Shown in pieces: positions 36,410-43,775 of a stretch of 64,000 nt of DNA. A program made the translations under genes and the position numbers. Each line of letters opens with the position of its first letter. Position 1 is the first letter of the stretch. The notes under the pieces are model-generated. The model did no database searches and had not been told where the DNA came from. It worked only from the letters and a program-made list of their open reading frames with translations. Origin of the DNA: CAWCUK01 sp963798775 (GTDB lineage Bacteria > Bacteroidota > Ignavibacteria > Ignavibacteriales > Ignavibacteriaceae); the NCBI GenBank assembly GCA_963798775.1, contig CAWCUK010000003.1:372001-436000 (forward strand). The letters run 5' to 3'.

Positions 36410-37498
36410 ATGTTAATAGATATCGCCACATCAAATCCACCTTTTGAGGTGCTTCAGCTAGAAGCCGCGGAAAAATTAAAAAGCAGAATGGGCGGTAGGC
36501 CTGTTATAAATAAATTAATTGAAGCTGCGTATCAGCATTCAGGAATTGATAAACGATATATTGTTATTCCGGATGCCGATGAAAACGCGGCTGAAAAGGT
36601 TTTTACAAGGGAAGGAAAACATTTTGTTCCTGATACAAAAGTGAGAATGAATGAATACGAAAAATGGTCGAAAATACTGGCTGCCAAGGCAGTTAAAAAT
36701 TTATTAACAGCAACTAATACTTCTCCTGATGAAATTAATAAAATTGTTACAATTTCATGTACGGGATTTTATGCTCCGGGATTAGATTCTTTTTTAATCA
36801 ATAAATTTAATTTCCCTTTGTTAGCTAAAAGAATAAATATTGGTTTTATGGGATGCGCGGCTTCTATAATAGGATTTAATTCTGTTTTAGAATCACTTAA
36901 ACATAATAATGAAAATGATAAAAAAACTTTACTTGTTTCTTTAGAAATTTGTAGCCTTCATCTTCAAATTGAAGCAACACGCGATAATATTTTAGCCAAT
37001 ATGATTTTCGCCGACGGTTGTGCTGCCACATTATTTTCTCAAAATTTTGATCCGGCAGTAAAGCTAAATCTAATTTCCACTCACTCTGTTATGTTCAAAA
37101 ATTCTGAAGAATATATGGGATGGAAAATTGGAAGTACAGGCTTTGAAATGATTTTATCTTCTAAACTGCCGCAAATAATTTTAGACGAAGCTGTTCCTAG
37201 TTTGATAAAAATATTAGAAGAAGAAAATCTTACTATCGATATGATTAAGTATTGGGCTCTTCATCCCGGCGGTAGAGCTATTTTAGATTCACTGCAGAAA
37301 GGACTTTGTTTAAATGATGAAAAAACCAAAAGTTCAAGAAGAGTGCTTAAAAATTTCGGTAATATGTCTTCGGCTTCAATATTATTTGTTATAAAAGATT
37401 TGTTAGATTCTCAGCAAATTAAAAAAGATGAAATATGCTGCGCGGTTGCTTTCGGGCCGGGACTAACAATGGAAGTCGCTCTTTTTAGAGGCGTTTAA
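36410..37498 (+). CDS. Type III polyketide synthase
   Basis: A 362-residue chalcone/stilbene-synthase-like enzyme. The catalytic triad is C149 (GFMGCAAS), H285 (ALHPGGRAIL) and N318 (FGNMSSASILF). Such enzymes extend an acyl starter with malonyl-CoA; bacterial members in this context usually make long-chain alkylresorcinols or alkylpyrones. Its stop overlaps the next start by one base, and a methyltransferase and an FAD oxidoreductase follow, the same trio as SrsA-SrsB-SrsC of Streptomyces phenolic-lipid synthesis. Starter and chain length cannot be read from sequence. Confidence 0.9.
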   Translation: MLIDIATSNPPFEVLQLEAAEKLKSRMGGRPVINKLIEAAYQHSGIDKRYIVIPDADENAAEKVFTREGKHFVPDTKVRMNEYEKWSKILAAKAVKNLLTATNTSPDEINKIVTISCTGFYAPGLDSFLINKFNFPLLAKRINIGFMGCAASIIGFNSVLESLKHNNENDKKTLLVSLEICSLHLQIEATRDNILANMIFADGCAATLFSQNFDPAVKLNLISTHSVMFKNSEEYMGWKIGSTGFEMILSSKLPQIILDEAVPSLIKILEEENLTIDMIKYWALHPGGRAILDSLQKGLCLNDEKTKSSRRVLKNFGNMSSASILFVIKDLLDSQQIKKDEICCAVAFGPGLTMEVALFRGV

Positions 37499-38160
37499 TG
37501 CTGTTTAAAAGAAGTTACCAAAAAGAAATAATGGATGATTTTTCTATTAAGGATGAAAGAATTGATAGAGCATTAAAAGAATTAAAAATTATTAATAAAT
37601 ATCTAGGAGGAAATTCTGTATCGAAAAAAGGAATTCGAATTTTTAAAAATAAGAATGAAGATCTAACCGTACTGGATATTGGCGGCGGCGCATCTGACGT
37701 ACTGAGAGGTATTGTGCTACCGGAAAATTTTGTCACACTTGATCTAAATTTTAGGGCGTGCGAATATATAAAAAATTCTTCAAGAAAATCAGAAGTAGTT
37801 TGCGGCGATGCTTTAGATTTGCCTATTAAGAAAAATAGTTTCGATTTAATTCACGCGTCTTTATTCATTCATCATTTAACGGAAAATCAAATTGAAGAAC
37901 TATTTAAAAATCTAATCTCGATCGCGAAAGAAGGTATTATTATTAATGATTTAAGAAGATCAGTTTTCGCTCTAGCCGGAATTAAAATTCTTACTTCAAT
38001 TTTTTCAAAAAGCAAAATGGTAAAACATGATGCGCCGGTTTCGGTTAAAAGGGGATTTACCAAAATTGAGTTAGTTAAAATTATGAAAAGTTTATCTATC
38101 CGGAATTACTCGCTACAAAGAAAATGGGCTTTCCGGTGGCTTCTAATAATAGAAAAGTGA
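37498..38160 (+). CDS. Class I methyltransferase of the type III PKS operon
   Basis: A 220-residue AdoMet-dependent methyltransferase (VLDIGGGASDVLRG; CGDALDLP; FDLIHASLFIHHL). It overlaps the polyketide synthase gene by one base (TAATG) and lies 10 bases before the FAD oxidoreductase gene. By analogy with SrsB it probably methylates the phenolic product of the synthase. The order and coupling make an independent role unlikely. Confidence 0.83.
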   Translation: MLFKRSYQKEIMDDFSIKDERIDRALKELKIINKYLGGNSVSKKGIRIFKNKNEDLTVLDIGGGASDVLRGIVLPENFVTLDLNFRACEYIKNSSRKSEVVCGDALDLPIKKNSFDLIHASLFIHHLTENQIEELFKNLISIAKEGIIINDLRRSVFALAGIKILTSIFSKSKMVKHDAPVSVKRGFTKIELVKIMKSLSIRNYSLQRKWAFRWLLIIEK

Positions 38161-38170
38161 ACATATAAAT

Positions 38171-39304
38171 TTGCCGAATTTAAAATACGATATTGTCATA
38201 ATCGGGGGAGGGCCGGCGGGTTCTACAGCCGCTTGTTATTTGGCAAAAAATGGATTTTCTGTTTGCGTTATTGAAAAAAAGATTTTTCCCAGAGAAACTC
38301 TCTGTGGGGAATTTCTTTCTTATGAAGTAATTGAAAATATCAAGCAGCTTAACCTCCTTAATGCGTTTATGGAACTGAAGCCTAACAAAATTAGCAAGTT
38401 CAGAATGATAAATGAAAACATTGAAATTTTTTCTCCTCTTAACTTTCCGGCTTATTCACTTAAAAGATCTTTGCTAGATAATTTTTTATTATGCGCGGCA
38501 AAAGATGCCGGTGCAGATATAATTCAAGGGGAAGAAGTAATTTCCATTCAAAATTTATCAGGCAAATATTTAATAAACATCAAAAACTCGGAAAAGAAAA
38601 TTTTAGCGGGACATGTAATTGCCGCGTATGGCAGACAAAGTCCACTGGATAAAGTTTTAAACAGAAATTTTGTTAAAAATAAATCCCGGTTTAATGGAAT
38701 TAAATATCATCTTCCCAAAAAATATTTTAACCTTCCGAACGCTGATGAAATACAAATTTATTGCGGTGAAAACATTTATTGCGGGGTAAATAAAACCTCA
38801 AGCGAAAGTTATACGGTTTGTTTTTTAGAATATAGAAATAATTCAATGTCAAGTAAAAATCGTATATACGAATTTTTTGAAAAGAATAAATCATTTCAAA
38901 ATTTATTTACCTCTGATCTAAAAGAAATTCTGCCGCAACTGCAGGTTTACGGTGCGGGCAATATTTATTTTAGTAAAAAAAATGTAGTTGAAAATGGAAT
39001 TTTTATGATTGGGGACGCTGCCGGAATAATCGCTCCTTTAGCGGGAGACGGAATAGGAATGGCCATGGATTCGGCCAAAATTATTTCGGGAGTTTTTGAG
39101 GAATTGAAAAGCAATAATTTATCAAAAGAAAAACTAGAAATACTTTACCAAGAAAAATGGAAGGAAAATTTCAACCGAAGAATAAGAACCGCTCTTTTTA
39201 TTCAAACCATTTTGATGAATAATTTTACCAGAAAAATTAGCTTAAAATTAACTTCATTATTCCCGCTATTAATTCCCCGTCTTATAAAAATAACTCGCAA
39301 TTAA
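38171..39304 (+). CDS. FAD-dependent oxidoreductase (geranylgeranyl reductase/UbiH-like)
   Basis: A 377-residue flavoprotein with GGGPAGSTAACYLAKNG dinucleotide motif at the N-terminus, an LCGEFLS block and GDAAGIIAPLAGDGIGMAMDSA near residue 280. The family includes aromatic hydroxylases and geranylgeranyl reductases. As third gene of the type III PKS operon it likely hydroxylates or otherwise tailors the phenolic lipid, like SrsC. The start is TTG at 38171. Flavin binding is secure; the reaction is inferred. Confidence 0.83.
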   Translation: MPNLKYDIVIIGGGPAGSTAACYLAKNGFSVCVIEKKIFPRETLCGEFLSYEVIENIKQLNLLNAFMELKPNKISKFRMINENIEIFSPLNFPAYSLKRSLLDNFLLCAAKDAGADIIQGEEVISIQNLSGKYLINIKNSEKKILAGHVIAAYGRQSPLDKVLNRNFVKNKSRFNGIKYHLPKKYFNLPNADEIQIYCGENIYCGVNKTSSESYTVCFLEYRNNSMSSKNRIYEFFEKNKSFQNLFTSDLKEILPQLQVYGAGNIYFSKKNVVENGIFMIGDAAGIIAPLAGDGIGMAMDSAKIISGVFEELKSNNLSKEKLEILYQEKWKENFNRRIRTALFIQTILMNNFTRKISLKLTSLFPLLIPRLIKITRN

Positions 39305-39372
39305 TTTCTGCATATAAAAAACCTTTTTAGTTTTTTATATTTGTAAAAGTAAAACTGAAAAGAAAAGAAATT

Positions 39373-39747
39373 ATGGATCTTAAATTGAAAAATCTTCAAA
39401 AGTTTATTGTTGTGGGAGATCGTGTTTTAATAAGGCCGCAGGATGAAGAAAATAAAACATCAAGCGGATTATATTTACCGCCCGGCGTCTCGGAAAAAGA
39501 AAAAGTGCAAAGCGGGTATATTATTAAGGTAGGTCCCGGTTATCCTTTAGCCGCGGAAGTAGACGAAGAACCATGGAAAGAATCAAAAGATAAAGTAAAA
39601 TACATCCCTCTGCAGGCTAAAGAAGGTGATCTGGCTATTTTTCTTCGTAAGGAAACTTACGAAATTGAGTTTGATAAGGAGCAATTTTTAATCGTTCCTC
39701 AATCAGCAATTCTGCTATTAATTAGAAATGATGATTTTGAATTTTGA
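39373..39747 (+). CDS. GroES-like co-chaperonin family protein
   Basis: A 124-residue protein with the GroES fold pattern: VVGDRVLIRPQDEENKTSSGLYLPPG at the start, a KVGPG segment and a C-terminal VPQSAILLLI strand. It is longer than classical GroES (about 97) because of an insertion around residues 55-80. No GroEL gene is next to it. It may be a second, non-canonical co-chaperonin. A terminator-like hairpin follows. Confidence 0.8.
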   Translation: MDLKLKNLQKFIVVGDRVLIRPQDEENKTSSGLYLPPGVSEKEKVQSGYIIKVGPGYPLAAEVDEEPWKESKDKVKYIPLQAKEGDLAIFLRKETYEIEFDKEQFLIVPQSAILLLIRNDDFEF

Positions 39748-39750
39748 AAA

Positions 39751-39788
39751 GCAATCTGCCGCCTTCTTATAATCAAAGCGGCAGATGC
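39751..39788 (+). terminator. Hairpin after the GroES-like gene
   Basis: A 9-bp stem (39754-39762 with 39778-39786), extended by two more pairs around a bulge. Only a short T-run follows, so it is a moderate terminator or a stabilising hairpin. Confidence 0.55.
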
Positions 39789-39826
39789 CTTTGCTATTCT
39801 GAGTTAAGGGAACGATCTCCTCAGAG

Positions 39827-40039
39827 TTATAAATAAGTAAAAAATTTATTATCATTAGAATCGTTAGCCTGTTTATTTTCTTCTGTTTTTTTTAGAATTT
39901 CCATTTCATCTTCCGCTACTTTTAAGTATAATTTCAGAAGTTCTTCGTTATCATACCGGGAAACGGGGAAGCCGTAACTCCTGCATTCCTCATATAATTC
40001 TTCTCTTGTTTTCATGTTTCGTAAATTAAAATTACTCAT
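39827..40039 (-). CDS. Small hypothetical protein
   Basis: A 70-residue, charged, probably helical soluble protein with no recognised family. The ATG at 40039 has AAAGGTG upstream, which supports translation. It is leftward and lies 78 bases after the pilin-like cassette, so it could be the last gene of that transcript. Confidence 0.5.
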   Translation of the reverse strand: MSNFNLRNMKTREELYEECRSYGFPVSRYDNEELLKLYLKVAEDEMEILKKTEENKQANDSNDNKFFTYL

Positions 40040-40117
40040 ATCCGCACCTTTGGATTTAGTATAAGAAAAAATAGTGATTAAAAATTTTTAACTTATTATT
40101 TTTGAAAAATCCCTTTT

Positions 40118-41131
40118 TTATTCCCACCAGCTTAAAATATTAAACCTTGAAGATTTAATATTATTTTTAGCGTTTTGAATAGCTTGACTTGAATAGTAAA
40201 ACAGCGAATTGCCTGTTGCCTGAATATCTATATTTTGACCGACGAAAATTGCCCCGCCGTAAACGCCGGAATTACCGACAGTTTTAGTTTCTATTGTTGA
40301 TTTTCCGTAAGCAATAATAATTCCTTTAAAAGTAAAATTGCCGCTCATTTCAAGATTGCCGTTTACAACCATAATTCCATAGCCGTACGCGTTACCGGAA
40401 AAATGTACATCACCATTTAAATAAGTGATTTTTGGTTCAGAAGCGGTTCCCAAAACTGTTCCGGTTGTATAAGTTCCGGATGGCATAGTTATATCGGCGG
40501 CAAAAATAAAGTCTTCTGTTATTTTCTTCCAATCTGTTTTGTCATCTACAGTGTGAACGCTGGGCGACCCGCCGCTGCCCTGGATTATTTTAGAGATTTT
40601 CGGTTTCAAATCATTAATTATATAAGAACTGTCAGCCGGTTTATCAACCCCGATACCGGGAAGAGGACTTCCTCCGGAAACCAAAGTTCCGTCCATATAA
40701 TGATCATTCCCGTTTATGTCTATATTCCCGTTTAAGTTTAGGTTTAGGTTATCCGAAGAAACGTAAATTGAGGAATGGACATCGGGAATTACAATCGGAT
40801 TTCTTTTTGCCGTTACAACTGTGGTATGTGTTTTGTCGTTAAATTTGCCGATAGATTTTATCTTCATTAATGAATCCGGCCCGTATATATATATGTCATA
40901 TGAACCTTCCATTAGGCTGTTGTCTAAGAAATTTCCTTTTAAGGTTTTATTTCTTCTTAATTTTTCCAGATAAATTTCCACACCTGAGTTAGCTATTAAT
41001 CTAGCTCTTGTGCTTTCATAGAAATCAACGGTAGTTCCTAATCCCCGCGTTGAATTCGCGTTTAAATTCATAATAAGAACAGTTATTAATGCTGAAACCC
41101 CCAAAACTAAAATTAATGCGCTTTTTCCCAT
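40118..41131 (-). CDS. PilX-like pilus-assembly protein with beta-helical C-terminus
   Basis: A 337-residue protein. The start at 41131 is preferred because it overlaps the previous stop as TAATG; an earlier ATG would overlap 34 bases. An N-terminal hydrophobic helix (about 4-24) is followed by a helix (SGVEIYLEKL) and a Gly/Asn-rich region with repeating NGN and SGN turns (LNLNGNIDINGN; VVNGNLEMSGNFTFKGIIIAYG). That matches PilX-type minor pilin proteins and related beta-helix surfaces. No classic prepilin peptidase motif is visible. It is third in a three-gene cassette. Confidence 0.7.
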   Translation of the reverse strand: MGKSALILVLGVSALITVLIMNLNANSTRGLGTTVDFYESTRARLIANSGVEIYLEKLRRNKTLKGNFLDNSLMEGSYDIYIYGPDSLMKIKSIGKFNDKTHTTVVTAKRNPIVIPDVHSSIYVSSDNLNLNLNGNIDINGNDHYMDGTLVSGGSPLPGIGVDKPADSSYIINDLKPKISKIIQGSGGSPSVHTVDDKTDWKKITEDFIFAADITMPSGTYTTGTVLGTASEPKITYLNGDVHFSGNAYGYGIMVVNGNLEMSGNFTFKGIIIAYGKSTIETKTVGNSGVYGGAIFVGQNIDIQATGNSLFYYSSQAIQNAKNNIKSSRFNILSWWE

Positions 41132-41682
41132 TATAGATTTCTCGGATTTATTGTCATTTCCCAATAAGTGAATAAGTATTTACCTTCATCCGTTTTTTCT
41201 GCCGATTCAATCCACATTTCGGCTTTAATGTACTTAACGCTGTCTTTGTAAGCCGTTTTATTTCCATGTTTGTCGTTGTAGGTAAATCTTAATTTAGTTA
41301 AACCTAAAGAAGGTCCTTTGGATGTATCGCTGTTTATTATTCTGTATAAAACTATATCATTCGGATTGGGTGTAGCGGCCATTTCGGTAGTATCTCCGCA
41401 GGTGAACCCGACTTTATCCATTACTCCGTTTGAATCAATATCTGAATGAAATGTAAAATGTGTACTGTCCATTTCTTCTATTGGGTTACCGGAATAGTTA
41501 AATCCTACTTTTCTTAAATCATGATCCATTATTTCCGCTAAAGTTTTCGCGTTTTGCTCCAAGCCTAATTCTTGCCCGGAGGCAAATAGTTTTTGCGATG
41601 AGTAAATATTAAGATTAATTATCATAAATATTATTACACCGCCGATTATTGTAGCTCCTATTATGTCTAATATTATATTCAT
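41131..41682 (-). CDS. PilW/GspJ-like minor pilin-type protein
   Basis: A 183-residue protein that begins almost directly with a hydrophobic helix (about 3-24) and then has LAEIMDHDLRKVGFNYSG. This is the (I/M)-x-x-(D/E)-(I/L)-R-x-(A/V)-G-(Y/F) pattern typical of PilW minor pilins. The helix lacks the G-F-T-L-x-E prepilin signature. It abuts the upstream PilV-like gene (TAG then ATG) and overlaps the downstream PilX-like start by one base. Confidence 0.7.
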   Translation of the reverse strand: MNIILDIIGATIIGGVIIFMIINLNIYSSQKLFASGQELGLEQNAKTLAEIMDHDLRKVGFNYSGNPIEEMDSTHFTFHSDIDSNGVMDKVGFTCGDTTEMAATPNPNDIVLYRIINSDTSKGPSLGLTKLRFTYNDKHGNKTAYKDSVKYIKAEMWIESAEKTDEGKYLFTYWEMTINPRNL

Positions 41683-42162
41683 CTATTTTAGTGTAAATAT
41701 ATAGCTTAATGATAAAGGGTAACGTAAATAAGGACTTGTTACAGTAATTGTGGCCTTTTTATCGAATGTAGGTGAACTGTTAACTTCGTCCGGATCATCA
41801 CCGTCAACATATTCTATTTTGCAGGAAATAGTATAGTCTTCTGCGTGAGGAGCGCTAATTAACTTTGAATAGCCGTTAAAATCATCAACATCATCAAAAG
41901 TATCTATTGTTTCTCCGGTTTCGGGCCCGAGAGAAGCGACCGGCGTTAAACTATTAATATTTGTAGTAGGAAATTGAATTGTTGTTTCGTCAAAACTTTT
42001 TTCTTTAATAACTTCAATCATATCATCAGCTAAAGAAAACGCGGTTAGTGATACTTTATTCTCTACTTCTACTGTTGTATTATTTAAAATTGTAGAATTA
42101 AAGCGAAGCGAAGTTAACGCTAAAATTATTATTGCTCCTAATGCTAAAAATGATTGATTCAT
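41683..42162 (-). CDS. PilV-like minor pilin-type protein
   Basis: A 159-residue protein beginning with a hydrophobic helix (about 4-22), then a helical neck (LTAFSLADDMIEVIKEKSFDE) and a beta-rich C-terminus. The neck resembles PilV/GspI minor pilins, which carry an A-x-x-x-A-x-x-M-I/L-E motif. It is first of three tightly coupled pilin-like genes transcribed leftward. No prepilin cleavage motif is visible. A candidate sigma-54 promoter lies just upstream. Confidence 0.65.
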   Translation of the reverse strand: MNQSFLALGAIIILALTSLRFNSTILNNTTVEVENKVSLTAFSLADDMIEVIKEKSFDETTIQFPTTNINSLTPVASLGPETGETIDTFDDVDDFNGYSKLISAPHAEDYTISCKIEYVDGDDPDEVNSSPTFDKKATITVTSPYLRYPLSLSYIFTLK

Positions 42163-42196
42163 GTTATTGAAAATTCTTTCAATTTTTTTCTTGGCT

Positions 42197-42214
42197 ATTC
42201 AATTGGTGTGCCGA
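42197..42214 (-). promoter_or_regulatory. Candidate sigma-54 promoter for the pilin-like cassette
   Basis: Read leftward the site is CGGCAC, five bases, TTGAA. The GG (42212-42211) and the G of the -12 box (42200) are separated by exactly ten bases, as in sigma-54 promoters (TGGCAC-N5-TTGCW). The normally invariant -12 GC is GA here. The predicted start would be near 42188, about 26 bases before the PilV-like ATG. The gene directly upstream encodes a sigma-54 activator. Confidence 0.5.
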
Positions 42215-42271
42215 GTCACAATTATTTAATTTTGTTTATAATAGAAGGAAAATTATCTAATAAAAACGTGA

Positions 42272-42291
42272 TGACGTCAATTATGACGTCA
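42272..42291. promoter_or_regulatory. Paired TGACGTCA palindromes (candidate activator site)
   Basis: Two perfect 8-bp palindromes TGACGTCA (42272-42279 and 42284-42291) lie 12 bases apart centre to centre, about 72-91 bases upstream of the -12 box of the candidate sigma-54 promoter. That is the expected distance for an NtrC-type activator site. Which protein binds is not shown. Confidence 0.5.
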
Positions 42292-42416
42292 GAAATGTCG
42301 GAAATTTCTTTCTGTATCATTAGTATTTTAATAATTAAAAGTGAGTAAAGTTGAAAATAGAGATTATTAAGAGAGGAAGTGAAAATTATTAAAAGGTTAA
42401 AAATGATTTTTTTATT

Positions 42417-43775
42417 TTAGTTTTGCCTAAATTGCTGCAGCCGGCGCTGAAGAGTTCTTTCACTTACTCCCAAAATTATGGCCGCTTTTTGAATGTTGCC
42501 ATCTGTATAGTTTAAAACATAAGTTATATGATCTTTAACTGCTTCATCAATTGTAGTAAGTTTTCTTTTAATTATGTTATTTTCTTCTTCAGTAACATTG
42601 GGTATATCTATCTCGGTTATAATTTTACCGTCTTCGGTTTTTGCTACCGAATTTAAAATAACATTTTCAAGTTCTCTAATATTTCCCGGCCAATCATATT
42701 TTTTAAGTGAGGTGAGAATATTTTCTGAAAATCCTTTTACTGTCTTTTTGTAGGTTGTATTTCCTTTCCTTAAAAAGTAATCAGCCAGTAAAATTGAATC
42801 ATCATTCCTTTCTCTTAGAGGCGGAAGTTTAATATAACCTCTGTTTAACCTGTAATATAAATCCGCGCGGAATTCTTTTTCGTTTACCGCTTTTAATAAT
42901 TCTTTATTGGTGGCTGCTATTATTCTTATATTAAGTTTTATCGGTTTCGAATTCCCGATCCTGTAAATCTCACCGTACTGAATTGTTCTTAGCAATTTAC
43001 CTTGTAGTTCTTTAGGCAGTTCTCCTATTTCATCTAAGAAAATAGTGCCTTCGTTAGCTGCTTCAAAATAACCGACTTTCTCGGATGCGGCTCCGGTAAA
43101 AGCTCCTTTTTCATGGCCGAATAATTCGCTCTCAAATAGATTGGAAGAAATTGAAGCAAGATTAACCACAACAAATGGTTTTTCATTTCTGGAGGAAAGT
43201 TTATGTATTTTTTCAGCTATTAAATCTTTACCGGTTCCCGTTTCTCCGGTAATCAAAATGGTTTCGTTTGTGGGGGCAAAAATTTCTACAAGGTCAAAAA
43301 CTTTATTCATTGCCGGAGAAGCCGTAATAATATCGGAAAAATCTTCACGTACCGGCGCTTTTTCTTCTGCGGGTTTCCTTAATGAATCAATTTCCCGTTC
43401 CAACAGCCGCTGTTCAAGCGCGCGTTTTATTGTAAGCAGCAAACGATCCGTATCCGGCGGTTTTGTTATATAATCGTAAGCTCCCATTTTAGTGGCTTGC
43501 AGTGCGGTTTCAATGTTATCGATTGCCGTTAGCATTATTACGGGTGTTCCGGGATAAGTTTGTGTTATAAGTTCAAGTAAACTTAAACCGCTAACGTTAG
43601 GCATAGAAACATCAAGAATTATTAGATCAAATTCTTTTTCGTTTAATAATTTTTCAACTTTTGTTGAATTTTCTTCTATCGTAATATTTTTATAATCTTC
43701 CTGCCAAAGAAGTCTTCTTAATGATCGTAAAAATGATATTTCATCATCAACAAGTAGAATAGAAACATTTTTCAT
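42417..43775 (-). CDS. NtrC-family sigma-54-dependent response regulator
   Basis: A 452-residue activator. The receiver (1-120) has phospho-acceptor D55 (LIILDVSMP). An AAA+ domain (about 145-370) has Walker A GETGTGKD and the sigma-54-contact loop GAFTGA. A Fis-type helix-turn-helix (NIQKAAIILGVSERTLQRRL) ends the protein. The ATG at 43775 has AAGGAG upstream and overlaps the kinase stop as ATGA. It is the cognate output of the kinase upstream and probably activates the pilin-like cassette that follows 250 bases further on. Confidence 0.95.
   Translation of the reverse strand: MKNVSILLVDDEISFLRSLRRLLWQEDYKNITIEENSTKVEKLLNEKEFDLIILDVSMPNVSGLSLLELITQTYPGTPVIMLTAIDNIETALQATKMGAYDYITKPPDTDRLLLTIKRALEQRLLEREIDSLRKPAEEKAPVREDFSDIITASPAMNKVFDLVEIFAPTNETILITGETGTGKDLIAEKIHKLSSRNEKPFVVVNLASISSNLFESELFGHEKGAFTGAASEKVGYFEAANEGTIFLDEIGELPKELQGKLLRTIQYGEIYRIGNSKPIKLNIRIIAATNKELLKAVNEKEFRADLYYRLNRGYIKLPPLRERNDDSILLADYFLRKGNTTYKKTVKGFSENILTSLKKYDWPGNIRELENVILNSVAKTEDGKIITEIDIPNVTEEENNIIKRKLTTIDEAVKDHITYVLNYTDGNIQKAAIILGVSERTLQRRLQQFRQN

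Noticed and set aside
42272..42291. Eukaryotic CRE-type element
   Set aside because: TGACGTCA is identical to the CRE core, but the window is clearly bacterial; it is treated only as a palindromic binding-site candidate.
43141..43473. 110-codon open frame on the plus strand
   Set aside because: Antisense to the AAA+ domain of the NtrC-type regulator; an artefact of codon bias.
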